Assembly: GCA_905373555.1 (NCBI GenBank)
Contig: CAJPTP010000002.1
Span: 1 to 22,443, forward strand
DNA: 22,443 bases
Reading direction: 5' to 3'
Origin: an uncultured Francisella sp.
Lineage (GTDB): Bacteria > Pseudomonadota > Gammaproteobacteria > Burkholderiales > Neisseriaceae
Both the position numbers and the translations under genes were made by a program. How positions within the stretch are numbered: the first letter of the stretch is position 1; each line of letters opens with the position of its first letter. Positions 7,477-15,459 of the stretch are shown one piece after another. Under the pieces are notes generated by a model. It was given only the letters and a program-made list of their open reading frames with translations. It was not told the origin of the DNA and did not search any database.

Positions 7477-8046
7477 ATGAAAAAGATTGCCGCCGTCATC
7501 GCCGCCCTGGCCATTCCGTTTGCCGCCATCGCCGCCCCCGGCCAAGGCTTGGGCCAAGGACAGGGGATGGGCATGGGCCCGGGCCAAGGCCAAGGAATGG
7601 GCCAAGGACAAAGAGGAAACGGCCCATCCATCAATTGCCCGCATTACGACGACTCCGAACGCGCCCCGTTGTCGCAATTGGCCGCCCAAGTCGAGAAGGA
7701 GGGGGTTAAGCTGCGCGGCATCGGCTACGGCAAAAGCGACTGCGCCATGGCCCGGGGCGAAGTCAACGGCAAATTCATGATGCTCGCATTGGACGCCAAG
7801 ACCGGCAAGACGCTGTACACGCGCGACGCCAAAGACAAACGCGGCAAGAAGAAAGACTTTGACAGCGACGAGCGCAAAGACAAGAAAGAAAAGAAGAGAC
7901 AAAAGAAAGACAGAAAGAACAAAGGCAACTGCATCCACGGGGGCGAATGCGGCTGGCAAGCCGCGCCGGGCGCCCAAGCCGCCCCGGGCGCGGCGAATGC
8001 GGCCGGCGCCAACGCGGCTGCGGCCGAGCCTGCGGCCGCCCAATAA
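7477..8046 (+). CDS. Secreted PepSY-like protein with Gly/Gln-rich and Lys/Asp-rich segments
   Basis: This is a 189-residue exported protein. Residues 1-19 are a signal peptide (MKKIAAVIAALAIPFAAIA). Residues about 21-46 are a Gly/Gln/Met repeat (GQGLGQGQGMGMGPGQGQG). Residues about 61-117 resemble a PepSY-like module, with KLRGIGYGKSDCAMARGEVN then MLALDAKTGKTLYTRD. Residues about 117-150 are Lys/Asp/Arg-rich, and an Ala/Gly/Pro tail follows. Four cysteines (54, 89, 152, 158) could form two disulfides across the Lys-rich part. The start at ATG 7477 is set by GAGGAGA 5 nt upstream. It has its own terminator and precedes a two-component system. Small PepSY proteins often sit beside such systems and may modulate them; that role, and any metal or anion binding, is inference. 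Confidence 0.72.
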   Translation: MKKIAAVIAALAIPFAAIAAPGQGLGQGQGMGMGPGQGQGMGQGQRGNGPSINCPHYDDSERAPLSQLAAQVEKEGVKLRGIGYGKSDCAMARGEVNGKFMMLALDAKTGKTLYTRDAKDKRGKKKDFDSDERKDKKEKKRQKKDRKNKGNCIHGGECGWQAAPGAQAAPGAANAAGANAAAAEPAAAQ

Positions 8047-8105
8047 TTTCGCGACTCCGGGCCGGGCCCGCCCCGCGCCCGCAGGCGCCGGCCGATTTGT
8101 TGCCC

Positions 8106-8163
8106 GCCCTCGCGGCGCCATCGCTTTTTGATCGGAAGCGAAGCGGCCCGAGGGCTTTTTTTT
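8106..8163 (+). terminator. Terminator of the PepSY-like gene
   Basis: A long hairpin: outer stem GCCCTCG (8106-8112) with CGAGGGC (8149-8155), inner stem TCGCTT/AAGCGA, then eight T. It separates the PepSY-like gene from the two-component operon. Confidence 0.8.
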
Positions 8164-8317
8164 GACGGCGCAGAGGGGCCGGCGCGGACGGTCCGCTCGC
8201 GGAATCCGAGCTTCGGCAAGCCCTTGGCGCCCCGCCGCCTTGGGCCCGCAGCCCGAAGTCGCGCGCAACCCCATCATCTTTTGACGCCTTTTCCGGATGC
8301 TTCTTTTGCTTCTTTTA

Positions 8318-8323
8318 TATAAT
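8318..8323 (+). promoter_or_regulatory. Putative -10 of the two-component operon
   Basis: A perfect TATAAT about 98 nt before the response-regulator start, inside an AT-rich patch of GC-rich DNA. No good -35 lies at 16-18 nt, so it may need an activator, possibly the response regulator itself. Together with the terminator before it, this fills most of the 375-base gap. Confidence 0.45.
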
Positions 8324-8421
8324 TGCGCCATCGCGTTCCAACCGCGATTTGAGTCGCATTCAATCGCAAGCCATGGCTCGGGCCCGACAATCGGCCGACG
8401 CCTTGGGGAAGGGAGAGGCGC

Positions 8422-9084
8422 ATGAGAATCCTCTTGATCGACGACGATCCCAACATCGGCGACGGCTTGGCCTACGGCCTGCGCATGCGCCATTTCGCGG
8501 TGGATTGGTTCCGGGACGGCTTGGAGGGTTGCCGCGCCGTGGAGCACGCGCCCTACGACGCCGCCATTTTGGATTTGGGCCTGCCCGGAATGGACGGGAT
8601 GGAAATCCTGCGCAAATGGCGCGACGGCAAGCAAGACGTGCCCGTGCTGATCCTCACCGCCCGCGACGCCATCGAAAACCGGGTCGACGGGCTCAACGCG
8701 GGCGCGGATGACTACCTGATCAAGCCGTTTTCGCTGGAGGAGGTGATCGCCCGCCTCAACGCCCTGATGCGGCGCAAGAACGGCAACGCCTCGCAGGTCA
8801 TCGACTACGGCAACCTGTCGCTGGATGTCACCAAAAAAACGGCGACGCTCAACGGCGCGGCCTTGGATCTGACCCATCGCGAGTACATGCTGCTGGAGCT
8901 GTTTTTGAGCAAGCCCGACCAAATCCTGACCCGATCGCTCATCGAGGACAAGCTGTACGACTGGGATCAAGAGATCGACAGCAACGCCGTTGAGGTGCAC
9001 ATCCACCATCTGCGGCGCAAGATCAACCCCAAGTTCATCGTCACCAAGCGCGGCTTGGGCTATATCCTCGGCGAGAAGCCATAG
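8422..9084 (+). CDS. OmpR-family response regulator (QseB/PmrA-like)
   Basis: This 220-residue DNA-binding regulator is switched on by phosphorylation. The receiver domain (1-115) has the acidic pocket DDD at 7-9, phospho-acceptor Asp51 in ILDLGLPGMDG, Thr79 in LILTARD and Lys101 in YLIKPF. The C-terminal winged helix (about 127-218) ends with the typical VEVHIHHLRRKI and TKRGLGYIL. The start at ATG 8422 has GGGAGAGG upstream. It is followed after 2 nt by the kinase, so the two are translated as a pair. The subgroup resembles QseB, PmrA and TctD, which respond to metals, cationic peptides or carboxylates; the signal here is unknown. All key residues are present. Confidence 0.95.
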   Translation: MRILLIDDDPNIGDGLAYGLRMRHFAVDWFRDGLEGCRAVEHAPYDAAILDLGLPGMDGMEILRKWRDGKQDVPVLILTARDAIENRVDGLNAGADDYLIKPFSLEEVIARLNALMRRKNGNASQVIDYGNLSLDVTKKTATLNGAALDLTHREYMLLELFLSKPDQILTRSLIEDKLYDWDQEIDSNAVEVHIHHLRRKINPKFIVTKRGLGYILGEKP

Positions 9085-9086
9085 AC

Positions 9087-11651
9087 ATGATCGCGAAGTA
9101 TTTCAGGTCCATGAGCATCCAAGGCGCCATCATTTTTTGGCTGCTTTTGGGTCTGCCGCTGATTTGGCTGCTCACCTTCGCCGCCGCGGCGTGGAATCTG
9201 TACGGCGGCATCAACGAGCTTTCCGACGCGCAGATGCTGCAAATCGCGAGCCGGCTGGTCAACGTGCCCGTCGACCCGGCGATGTTTGCGCGCGACGAGC
9301 GCGAAGACTTCGCCTTGGACGACAACACGCTCGAATCGATCGCGTCGCTCGACGCCCGCTCGATGACCTTCGCCGTGTGGGACGACAAAGGGCGGCTGAT
9401 CCTGTCCGACAGCAAAAGCTACTTCAGCTACTACAAACCCGACCAGCCCGGCTTTTCCAACGTCAACATCAAAAACGTCATGCGCGACAAAGCGCGCTTG
9501 GGCAAGAACAAGCTCAAAGCGCATGGGCCGGCGGCCGAAGGGGCTTTGCTCGCCGCTGCAGGCGGAAACGGCGGCAACGCGGGCGGCGCCGGCCATGCGT
9601 TCAAGCAACTTAGCGAGGATCTCAAAAACCTCGAGGCCCGCGACGGCAAGACGGACACAGACGCCCCGGACAAAGACAAAAAGAAAGACAAAGACAAGGA
9701 TAAGCGCAAGAAAGACAAAGACAAGCACAAGCACAAGGACGAGGACGAGGACGAGGATAAGGACAACCACAAGAAAGAGAAGCACAAAAAAGACAAGGAC
9801 AAAGAGGGCAAGCGCAACCATGACGATTGGGGCGGGCGTCGGAATTGGGCCCCTGGCGGCGCCTACGCATGGCGCGGCGTCGAGGGCTTCGGGGTCGAGG
9901 ATTTCCTGCTGCGCGACAAGGAAGACTTTTTCCGCCGCAACGCCAAAATCGAGGCGCCGCAGCCGCGCTTCGGCGCTTGGCCGCCCAAGTCGTGGGTGCG
10001 CATCATCGTGGCGGATGGCCAAAACGGCGAAAAACGGGTCGCGATCGTCACCGACGAGCCCGGGCGCGGCCGGGCCCGGCGCAGCTACGAGGCGCTGAAC
10101 TTGGATCTGACGCGCTCGCGCTCCGAGACCAACCCCGCGCAGCTGGGCTACTACGACGAGAATCTCAAAGACTATTTCGACTCGGCCATCAAGGAATACA
10201 GCGATTTCGCCAACGAAATCACCCACGGCGGGGCCGACGACGACAGACTGCCGCGAATGATGTGCGACGACGCCCCGCCGCCCGACCCGTTCTCCTCGGG
10301 CAAGTGGATGGGCAAAAAAACCGTCTTCTTCAATTACGGCGACAAGGACGACTGGATCAACCGCAAGCTGCTGCACTCGCAGCACGACTGGCGCATCCTG
10401 TATGTGCCCAACGCCCGCAGCGGCTTTTCGGTGGCGGTGGCGCAAAGGATGGGGGCGCGCCGGCAGGTCGTGCGCGAAACGATCTTCCGGCAAATGCTTC
10501 CCGTGCTGATCGGCTTGCCCCTGTTGATTGCCGTGATCATCATCTCGGTGCGCGGGGGGTTGCATTCGCTGAAGGTGCTCACCGCGACGCTGTCGCGGCG
10601 CAGCCCCAACGACTCCACCCCGATTTCAATGACCGCCCCGTCCGAAATCAAACCCGTGGTCGGGGCGCTGAACAATCTGTTCTTGCGCGTGCAAGACGCG
10701 ATCACCCGCGAGCACCGCTTCACGCAAGACGCCGCGCACGAGCTGCGCAGCCCCTTGGCGGGCTTGAGCATCCAAGTCGAGGCGATCAAGCTCGCCGACA
10801 ACGACGAAGACAGGCTCCATGCCGTGGGGCAGATGCAGGAAAGCGTCGAAAGGGCGACCCACCTGATCGAGCAGCTGCTCATTTTGGCCAAGGTCGACCC
10901 GCTCAAGGGCATGGCGTTCGACCATCCCGTCGATTGGATGGAAGTGAGCTCCGGGGCTTTGAAAACCGTCAACATCCACGCCCGCGAGAAGCGCATTCGG
11001 CTCAAGCGCGAGAAAGACTGCGACGCGCCCCTTCCGATTTTGGGCGACGAAACGCTGCTGGGGCTGATGCTGCGCAATTTGCTGGACAACGCCATCCGCT
11101 ACTCGCCCGAAGGCACGACGGTGACGCTGGTTTTGCGCGGCGACTCCGTGAGCGTGCGCGACGAGGGCCCCGGGGTGAAACCCGAGGACATGGAGCGCAT
11201 CAAGAACCGCTTCTACAGACCGCCCGGCCAAAAGGAAAACGGCAGCGGCTTGGGCCTGTCGATCGTCGAGGAAATCGCGGCGCTGCATGGCCTGCGCGTG
11301 GACATGCGCAACCTCGACCCGCGCGGCTTGGAGATCGCCATCCGCTCCGACCCCGACTCCGACAAAAACAAGGAGCCGGCCCCGGACAAAGGCAAGCGCA
11401 AGAAAGGCAAGAGCAAGGGCAATCGCAAAGACGCCTCGCCCGAGCGCCCCGAAGCCGAAAACGCCGCCCAATCCGACGCCGCAACCAAGGCCGAACGCCC
11501 CTCGGCGCAGGGCAAGGGCGCGGCGCAGGCCAACGAGGCGGGCGAGCCCAAACCGGGCGAATCCGCCGAAACAAGCGACAATCGAGACGAAACCGGCGCG
11601 GGCGACGGCCGAAGCCATCCAAGCGGCGAGCGCGGCGAGCCGGGCGCCTAA
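9087..11651 (+). CDS. Sensor histidine kinase with oversized, Lys/Asp/His-rich sensor domain
   Basis: This 854-residue inner-membrane kinase partners the regulator just upstream. TM1 is at about 12-36 and TM2 at about 467-491, so roughly 430 residues should face the periplasm; QseC-type kinases are about 450 residues in total. Within this, residues about 187-247 are nearly only Lys, Asp, Glu and His. The end of the sensor part (FSVAVAQRMGARRQVVRETI) is QseC-like. After TM2 come a HAMP-like linker, the phospho-accepting His551 (AAHELRSPLAG), the N box around Asn668 (NLLDNAIRYSP) and G boxes (VRDEGPGVKPED, NGSGLGLSIVEE). A further 100-residue Lys/Ala/Glu-rich cytoplasmic tail follows. The ribosome site is weak, consistent with coupling to the upstream gene. 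The kinase is complete; the insert and tail are the oddities. The signal is unknown. Confidence 0.93.
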   Translation: MIAKYFRSMSIQGAIIFWLLLGLPLIWLLTFAAAAWNLYGGINELSDAQMLQIASRLVNVPVDPAMFARDEREDFALDDNTLESIASLDARSMTFAVWDDKGRLILSDSKSYFSYYKPDQPGFSNVNIKNVMRDKARLGKNKLKAHGPAAEGALLAAAGGNGGNAGGAGHAFKQLSEDLKNLEARDGKTDTDAPDKDKKKDKDKDKRKKDKDKHKHKDEDEDEDKDNHKKEKHKKDKDKEGKRNHDDWGGRRNWAPGGAYAWRGVEGFGVEDFLLRDKEDFFRRNAKIEAPQPRFGAWPPKSWVRIIVADGQNGEKRVAIVTDEPGRGRARRSYEALNLDLTRSRSETNPAQLGYYDENLKDYFDSAIKEYSDFANEITHGGADDDRLPRMMCDDAPPPDPFSSGKWMGKKTVFFNYGDKDDWINRKLLHSQHDWRILYVPNARSGFSVAVAQRMGARRQVVRETIFRQMLPVLIGLPLLIAVIIISVRGGLHSLKVLTATLSRRSPNDSTPISMTAPSEIKPVVGALNNLFLRVQDAITREHRFTQDAAHELRSPLAGLSIQVEAIKLADNDEDRLHAVGQMQESVERATHLIEQLLILAKVDPLKGMAFDHPVDWMEVSSGALKTVNIHAREKRIRLKREKDCDAPLPILGDETLLGLMLRNLLDNAIRYSPEGTTVTLVLRGDSVSVRDEGPGVKPEDMERIKNRFYRPPGQKENGSGLGLSIVEEIAALHGLRVDMRNLDPRGLEIAIRSDPDSDKNKEPAPDKGKRKKGKSKGNRKDASPERPEAENAAQSDAATKAERPSAQGKGAAQANEAGEPKPGESAETSDNRDETGAGDGRSHPSGERGEPGA

Positions 11652-11702
11652 GCCGGGATCGCCCGCGGCGCATGCCCGCCGCAACGACAAGAAAGGGCGC
11701 GT

Positions 11703-12677
11703 ATGATCATCGTGATGCGCGAAAAAGCCACCGAAGCCGAGCTCCGGGGGGTGATTGGCCTCATTCGGCGCCTAGGGCTGAGCGAACGAATCTCGCGCGG
11801 GGTTGAGCGCACCCTCGTCGGGGCGGTGGGCGACGAGCGCGTGTTCGAGCCCCGGTCCTTCGAGGCGCTGCCCGGGGTGGAGAAGGTCGCCCGCATCGTC
11901 AAGGAGTGGCGCATGATTTCGCGCGAGGCCCGGCCGCAAGACGCGATCGTGACCGTGCGCAAGCGCCGATTCGGCGAAGGGCGGCTGCGCGCGCTGCGCC
12001 GAATCGGCGCGGGCGACGACCCCGAGGCCGCGCTGCGCCTGGCCGCCCGGGATCCCGACTTGGGCGAGCCTGCGGCGTTTTTGGCGGAGCCTTTCGCCGA
12101 CGCCTTAAGACCCTACGCACCCGCCCCCGACCCCAAGGCGGCCCGAAGCGAAGCCAAGTCGTGGGCCGAGCGCTGCAAAGCGTCCGGCATCCCCGTCGCC
12201 TGCCGCATCCGCAACCTAAGCCAGTTGGATTTCGCATTGGGCATGAGCGCCGACGTCATTTACGTCGCGGGCGACGCGCTGAACGATTTGGACATGAACC
12301 AAGCCTTGGGCAAGCTCAACGTGCCGTTGGTTCTGTGCAAAGGCCCCCAGCACACCCCCGAGGACTGGCTGGTCGCAGCCGAGCGCGTGGCGCTGCGCGG
12401 CAACGCGCAGATCATCTTGGGCGACGAGGGCGCCCCGGGCCGCTTGGGCCCAAGGCTGGACGTCGAGGGCATCGCGTTTGCCAAGGCGCAGTGCAATCTG
12501 CCGATTTTGGCCAACATTTCCGCCTTCTCCGCCCCCAACGCGAGCCTCAGCCCCCGAGCCTTTGCCCGCATCGCCTTCGAGGCGGGCGCGTCGATCGTTT
12601 TGACCGATCCCGAGCGGCGGCAAGCGGACCCCGAGTCGGGCGGGCAAACCGATCAGCCCGGTTTTCCGCGATCTTGA
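11703..12677 (+). CDS. DAHP-synthase-like protein lacking catalytic motifs (probable pseudoenzyme)
   Basis: This is a 324-residue protein. Residues 1-78 closely resemble the ferredoxin-like regulatory domain of Thermotoga/Bacillus-type DAHP synthase, with ISRGVERTLVGAVGDER and ARIVKEWRMISREARP. Residues about 145-303 keep the outline of the barrel (ADVIYVAGDALNDLDMNQAL, ERVALRGNAQIILGDEG, LPILANISAFS). The family's catalytic motifs are gone. I find no GPCS or KPRTS segment, LLKRG has become LCKG (201-204), CERG has become GDEG, and the metal/substrate motif DPSH has become NISA. About 65 residues that would form the first barrel strands are replaced by Ala/Arg/Pro-rich sequence. It starts 51 nt after the kinase gene and shares its transcript up to the terminator. 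The reading frame is intact, so a regulatory or binding role is more likely than decay; that is inference. Confidence 0.75.
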   Translation: MIIVMREKATEAELRGVIGLIRRLGLSERISRGVERTLVGAVGDERVFEPRSFEALPGVEKVARIVKEWRMISREARPQDAIVTVRKRRFGEGRLRALRRIGAGDDPEAALRLAARDPDLGEPAAFLAEPFADALRPYAPAPDPKAARSEAKSWAERCKASGIPVACRIRNLSQLDFALGMSADVIYVAGDALNDLDMNQALGKLNVPLVLCKGPQHTPEDWLVAAERVALRGNAQIILGDEGAPGRLGPRLDVEGIAFAKAQCNLPILANISAFSAPNASLSPRAFARIAFEAGASIVLTDPERRQADPESGGQTDQPGFPRS

Positions 12678-12681
12678 CGAC

Positions 12682-12715
12682 AAAAAAAGGCCGCCGATTT
12701 CGGCGGCCTTTTTTT
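12682..12715 (+). terminator. Bidirectional terminator between convergent operons
   Basis: GGCCGCCG-ATTT-CGGCGGCC (12689-12708), with seven A before and seven T after. It closes the kinase/DAHP-like transcript on the plus strand and the channel-to-M50 series on the minus strand. Confidence 0.93.
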
Positions 12716-12755
12716 GTCTCTCGCTTCGGCGGGCGCCGACAAGCGGCCATGCGGC

Positions 12756-13397
12756 TTAGATGAAGATGAACAGCGACGCGACGGCGTTGGTCGCGGCCGC
12801 GACGCCCATGAACAAAGGCGACAGAACACCCGTCAAAAGCAGCAGCAAAACGATCCAAAACGAATAGGGCTCGACCGTCATGTACTTGGAGTGCGCCTTA
12901 TAGCCCAAAAAGGAGTCGATGAGATAGCCCATGTCGAAGGGCGGCAAAGGCAGCAGGTTGAAAAACAGGAAGAAGCCGTTGAACATCACGCCGTACGAGC
13001 ACATCTGCACCAGCGCGACGGCGTACTGCTTGGGCAGCAGCGCCGCCAAGTTGATCAGCAGCGCCCAAGCGATCGCCATCGCCAAATGCGTCACGATGCC
13101 CGCCAAGGACACGTAACGCTGGGCAAGACGCGGCTTTTTGCAGGCGTTGAGCTGAAGCGGCAGCGGCTTGGGCCAGCCGAAGATGAAACGCCCCTGCGAG
13201 GCCAGCAAAACCGCCAAGGGCACGAAGACCGTGCCGATCAAATCAATGTGGGGCGTGGGGTTGAGCGTGAGCCTGCCTTGCGCCCGGGCGGAGTGATCCC
13301 CCATGCGGTCGGCCACAAGCGCCCGGGCGCCGACCACCACCGTCAAAGCGAAGATCAAAGGCAAAGCCATCAGCAATATTTCGCGAATGCCAATCAT
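12756..13397 (-). CDS. Site-2-protease-like (M50) membrane protein without the zinc motif
   Basis: This 213-residue multi-pass membrane protein belongs to the YwhC-like M50 group by its order of motifs: GRLTLNPTPHIDLIGTVFVP, FGWPKPLPLQLN and FNLLPLPPFDMG. Active members cut membrane proteins with a zinc held by HExxH in the first helix and an Asp in the last motif. Here the HExxH slot reads VVGAR (residues 21-25), so both histidines and the glutamate are missing. Asp155 remains, but the usual DGG is DMG. The LAGP motif has become LAGIV. The start at ATG 13397 has AGGA upstream. It is the last gene of its series and follows yciO by 111 nt; an active M50 gene is common at this place in relatives. 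It is probably a non-proteolytic pseudoprotease, perhaps binding former substrates. Confidence 0.85.
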   Translation of the reverse strand: MIGIREILLMALPLIFALTVVVGARALVADRMGDHSARAQGRLTLNPTPHIDLIGTVFVPLAVLLASQGRFIFGWPKPLPLQLNACKKPRLAQRYVSLAGIVTHLAMAIAWALLINLAALLPKQYAVALVQMCSYGVMFNGFFLFFNLLPLPPFDMGYLIDSFLGYKAHSKYMTVEPYSFWIVLLLLLTGVLSPLFMGVAAATNAVASLFIFI

Positions 13398-13508
13398 GTT
13401 GTTCCTGTTTTGGCCTTCGGCGCAAGGCGCCGCCGAGGCCCGAATTTTTTGGGAAAGAGGGGGCAGAGCGAAGAGAATGGAAAGCGGCGGAAAGCGGCGG
13501 AAAGCGGG

Positions 13509-14129
13509 CTACAGGCCCAAATCGGCGGGATTCCCCAAACCCCGGCGCACGATGGTCGCCCCGTCGGTCAAATCGACCACGGTCGTGGGTTCGGACAGGC
13601 ATGGGCCGCCGTCGACCACGACGTCGATGCGCTTGCCCTCCGCCTCCAAAATCTCCTGCGCTCCGCGCGGCTGGGTCTCGGCGTCGGGCAACAGCAGCGT
13701 GCAAGACAGCAAGGGTTCGCCGAGCTCCCGCAACAAGGCCTGACAAATCTTGTTGTCGGGCACGCGCAGGCCGATGGTCTTGCGCTTGGGATGCAGCGTG
13801 CGCGCCGGCACTTCCTTCGTGGCGGGCAGGATGAAGGTAAAAGGCCCCGGCGTCGCGGCTTTGAGCATGCGGAAACTGCTGTTGTCGACCTTGGCGTACA
13901 GCCCCAGCTGGCTTAAATCCGCGCACATCAGCGTCAAGTGATGCTTGAGGTCGATGCGCCGAATCTCCAGCACGCGATCCATCGCCGCCTTGTCGCCCAA
14001 CCGGCAGCCCAAGGCGTAGCAAGAGTCGGTGGGGTAGGCAATGACGCCGCCGTCGCGCACGGCGTCGACAACCAAACGCGCCAAGCGCTCCTGCGGCGTT
14101 TGCGGATGCATAACGATGATTCGGCCCAT
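13509..14129 (-). CDS. yciO: YciO-type Sua5/YrdC-family protein
   Basis: The 206-residue protein has one Sua5/YrdC fold and is colinear with E. coli YciO over its whole length: IAYPTDSCYALGCRLGDKAA, FTFILPATKEVPARTL, KTIGLRVPDN, CTLLLPDAE, PTTVVDLTDG. The family binds nucleotide and RNA; TsaC/Sua5 members make threonylcarbamoyl-AMP for the t6A tRNA modification. YciO itself is a relative whose exact job is less settled. The start at ATG 14129 has GGGG upstream; a second ATG 18 nt inside lacks a site. It lies between rnmN and the M50-like gene, in the order known from related genomes. A run of ten G occurs in its leader. Confidence 0.92.
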   Translation of the reverse strand: MGRIIVMHPQTPQERLARLVVDAVRDGGVIAYPTDSCYALGCRLGDKAAMDRVLEIRRIDLKHHLTLMCADLSQLGLYAKVDNSSFRMLKAATPGPFTFILPATKEVPARTLHPKRKTIGLRVPDNKICQALLRELGEPLLSCTLLLPDAETQPRGAQEILEAEGKRIDVVVDGGPCLSEPTTVVDLTDGATIVRRGLGNPADLGL

Positions 14130-14156
14130 ATCGACCCCATCGAGCGGCCCAAGGCG

Positions 14157-14166
14157 CCCCCCCCCC
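14157..14166 (-). repeat. Ten-base G tract in the yciO leader
   Basis: Ten C on the plus strand, that is ten G in the transcript sense, ending 27 nt before the yciO start codon. Mononucleotide tracts of this length are prone to slippage and could alter promoter spacing or leader structure. The rest of the 252-base gap to rnmN holds a nine-A run (14237-14245) and a purine-rich tract to about 14340, with no gene. Confidence 0.6.
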
Positions 14167-14381
14167 GCCGGATCGCCGCGGCGCCGAGCTTGGGCTCGGG
14201 CTTGGGCGCCGGCCTGGGAAGCCCCGGCGCCGCTCGAAAAAAAAAGACAGCCAATTCAAAAAGAAATAAAAAAGAAAGAAATCAAAAGGGAAACGAAACA
14301 ATCGTAAAACGAAAAGAAGAAAATAAGGGGAAAAGGCCGCGCCCCGGCCCAAACCGACCGGAACAAAAACGCGGCGGAGGG

Positions 14382-15224
14382 TCAATGCGAATCCGCAAAC
14401 AACTCCCACACGGGGCTCGCGCCTTGGGGCAGCTGGCGCGGCAAGCCCAAAACGCAGCTTGAGCGATGGGGGCCGTGGTAGTCGCTGCCCACAGAGGCGC
14501 GCAGCCCATAGCGCCTCGCGGCGCCGAGGCAGACATCCAACTCTTCCGCGGTGCGCGCCCCGCTCGCCTCGATGGCTTGGCCGCCTTGGCGGGCGAACCG
14601 CTCGACGAAGCGCCACACCTTTTCCGCGGGGCATGAGTAGCGCAGCGGATGGGCGACGGACGCCACGCCGCCCGCGGCGCGCGTGATTTCCAAGCATTCC
14701 TCCAAGCCGATGGCGGGCAGACCCTCGTAGCAGGGCTTGCCCTCCCCCAGCCACATCTCGAAAACGGCCTGGCGGGTCGGCGCCGCCCCCGAGCGGTACA
14801 GATACTCCGCCGCGTGGGCCCGGCCCACGCCCTCGGGTCGGCGCGACAGCGCCATGGCGCCCTCGAACACGCCCTTCACGCCCGCATGCTTTTCCATTTT
14901 TTGGGCGATGCGCCGCATCCGATCGATCCTGCCCGCGCGGTTCTTGGCCAGCCCGGCCGCAAAATCGGCGTTGTCGGGGTCGAAGTCGTAAGCCAAAACG
15001 TGGAAAACCGACCCCTCCCACTGCACGGAAATCTCGACGCCGTTGACAAAGCGCAGCCCGCCCAATCGATCGGCCTCCGCCTTGGCGGCCGCCAAGCCGG
15101 ACACGGAGTCATGGTCGGTCAAGGCCAACATCGAACAGCCGTTGGCCTTCGCCATGCGCACCAACGCCCGAGGATCATACGTGCCATCGGACTCCCCCGA
15201 ATGGCAATGCAAATCGATGGACAT
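14382..15224 (-). CDS. rnmN: PHP-domain phosphoesterase, RnmN/YciV type (RNase AM)
   Basis: The 280-residue protein matches E. coli YciV/RnmN (293 residues). That enzyme is a 5'-3' exonuclease which trims 5' ends of rRNA and other short RNAs and also acts on 3',5'-bisphosphonucleotides. The metal-binding PHP motifs are complete: DLHCHSGESDGTY (2 His and Asp near the start), LTDHDSVSG, NGVEIS, VASVAHPLRY and VGSDYHGPH. It is cytoplasmic, with no signal or membrane segment. The start at ATG 15224 is preceded by AGAGAGAG; the open frame continues 85 codons upstream but without homology. It is followed by yciO, an order shared with many proteobacteria, including the trp-yciO region of E. coli. 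Confidence 0.92.
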   Translation of the reverse strand: MSIDLHCHSGESDGTYDPRALVRMAKANGCSMLALTDHDSVSGLAAAKAEADRLGGLRFVNGVEISVQWEGSVFHVLAYDFDPDNADFAAGLAKNRAGRIDRMRRIAQKMEKHAGVKGVFEGAMALSRRPEGVGRAHAAEYLYRSGAAPTRQAVFEMWLGEGKPCYEGLPAIGLEECLEITRAAGGVASVAHPLRYSCPAEKVWRFVERFARQGGQAIEASGARTAEELDVCLGAARRYGLRASVGSDYHGPHRSSCVLGLPRQLPQGASPVWELFADSH

Positions 15225-15459
15225 GGGAACTCTCTCTATTCTTTCTTTTCGCGCCAAGCCGCCCCTCCCAGGCGTCGGCGAACCCACCGCGACGATCGCT
15301 CGCAGCCAAGCGAAACCCCTCGCGGCGCGGCGCCAAGGCGACGCCCGAACGGCGTCCGAACGGCATCCCCGGGCCTGGGCCCGAAGGCGGCGCGATGGGG
15401 CGCGGCGCGCAGAGACTATCTTATTTTTTAAACGCTTTTTGCGCAACAAAGCGCGCCGA

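Noticed and set aside
12714..13916. 400-codon plus-strand open frame opposite the M50-like and yciO genes
   Set aside because: It is a shadow of two real minus-strand genes, with no domain, and begins in a terminator.
13243..15021. 592-codon minus-strand open frame spanning yciO and rnmN
   Set aside because: Wrong frame of two real genes joined through a low-complexity gap; composition is Arg/Gly-rich throughout.
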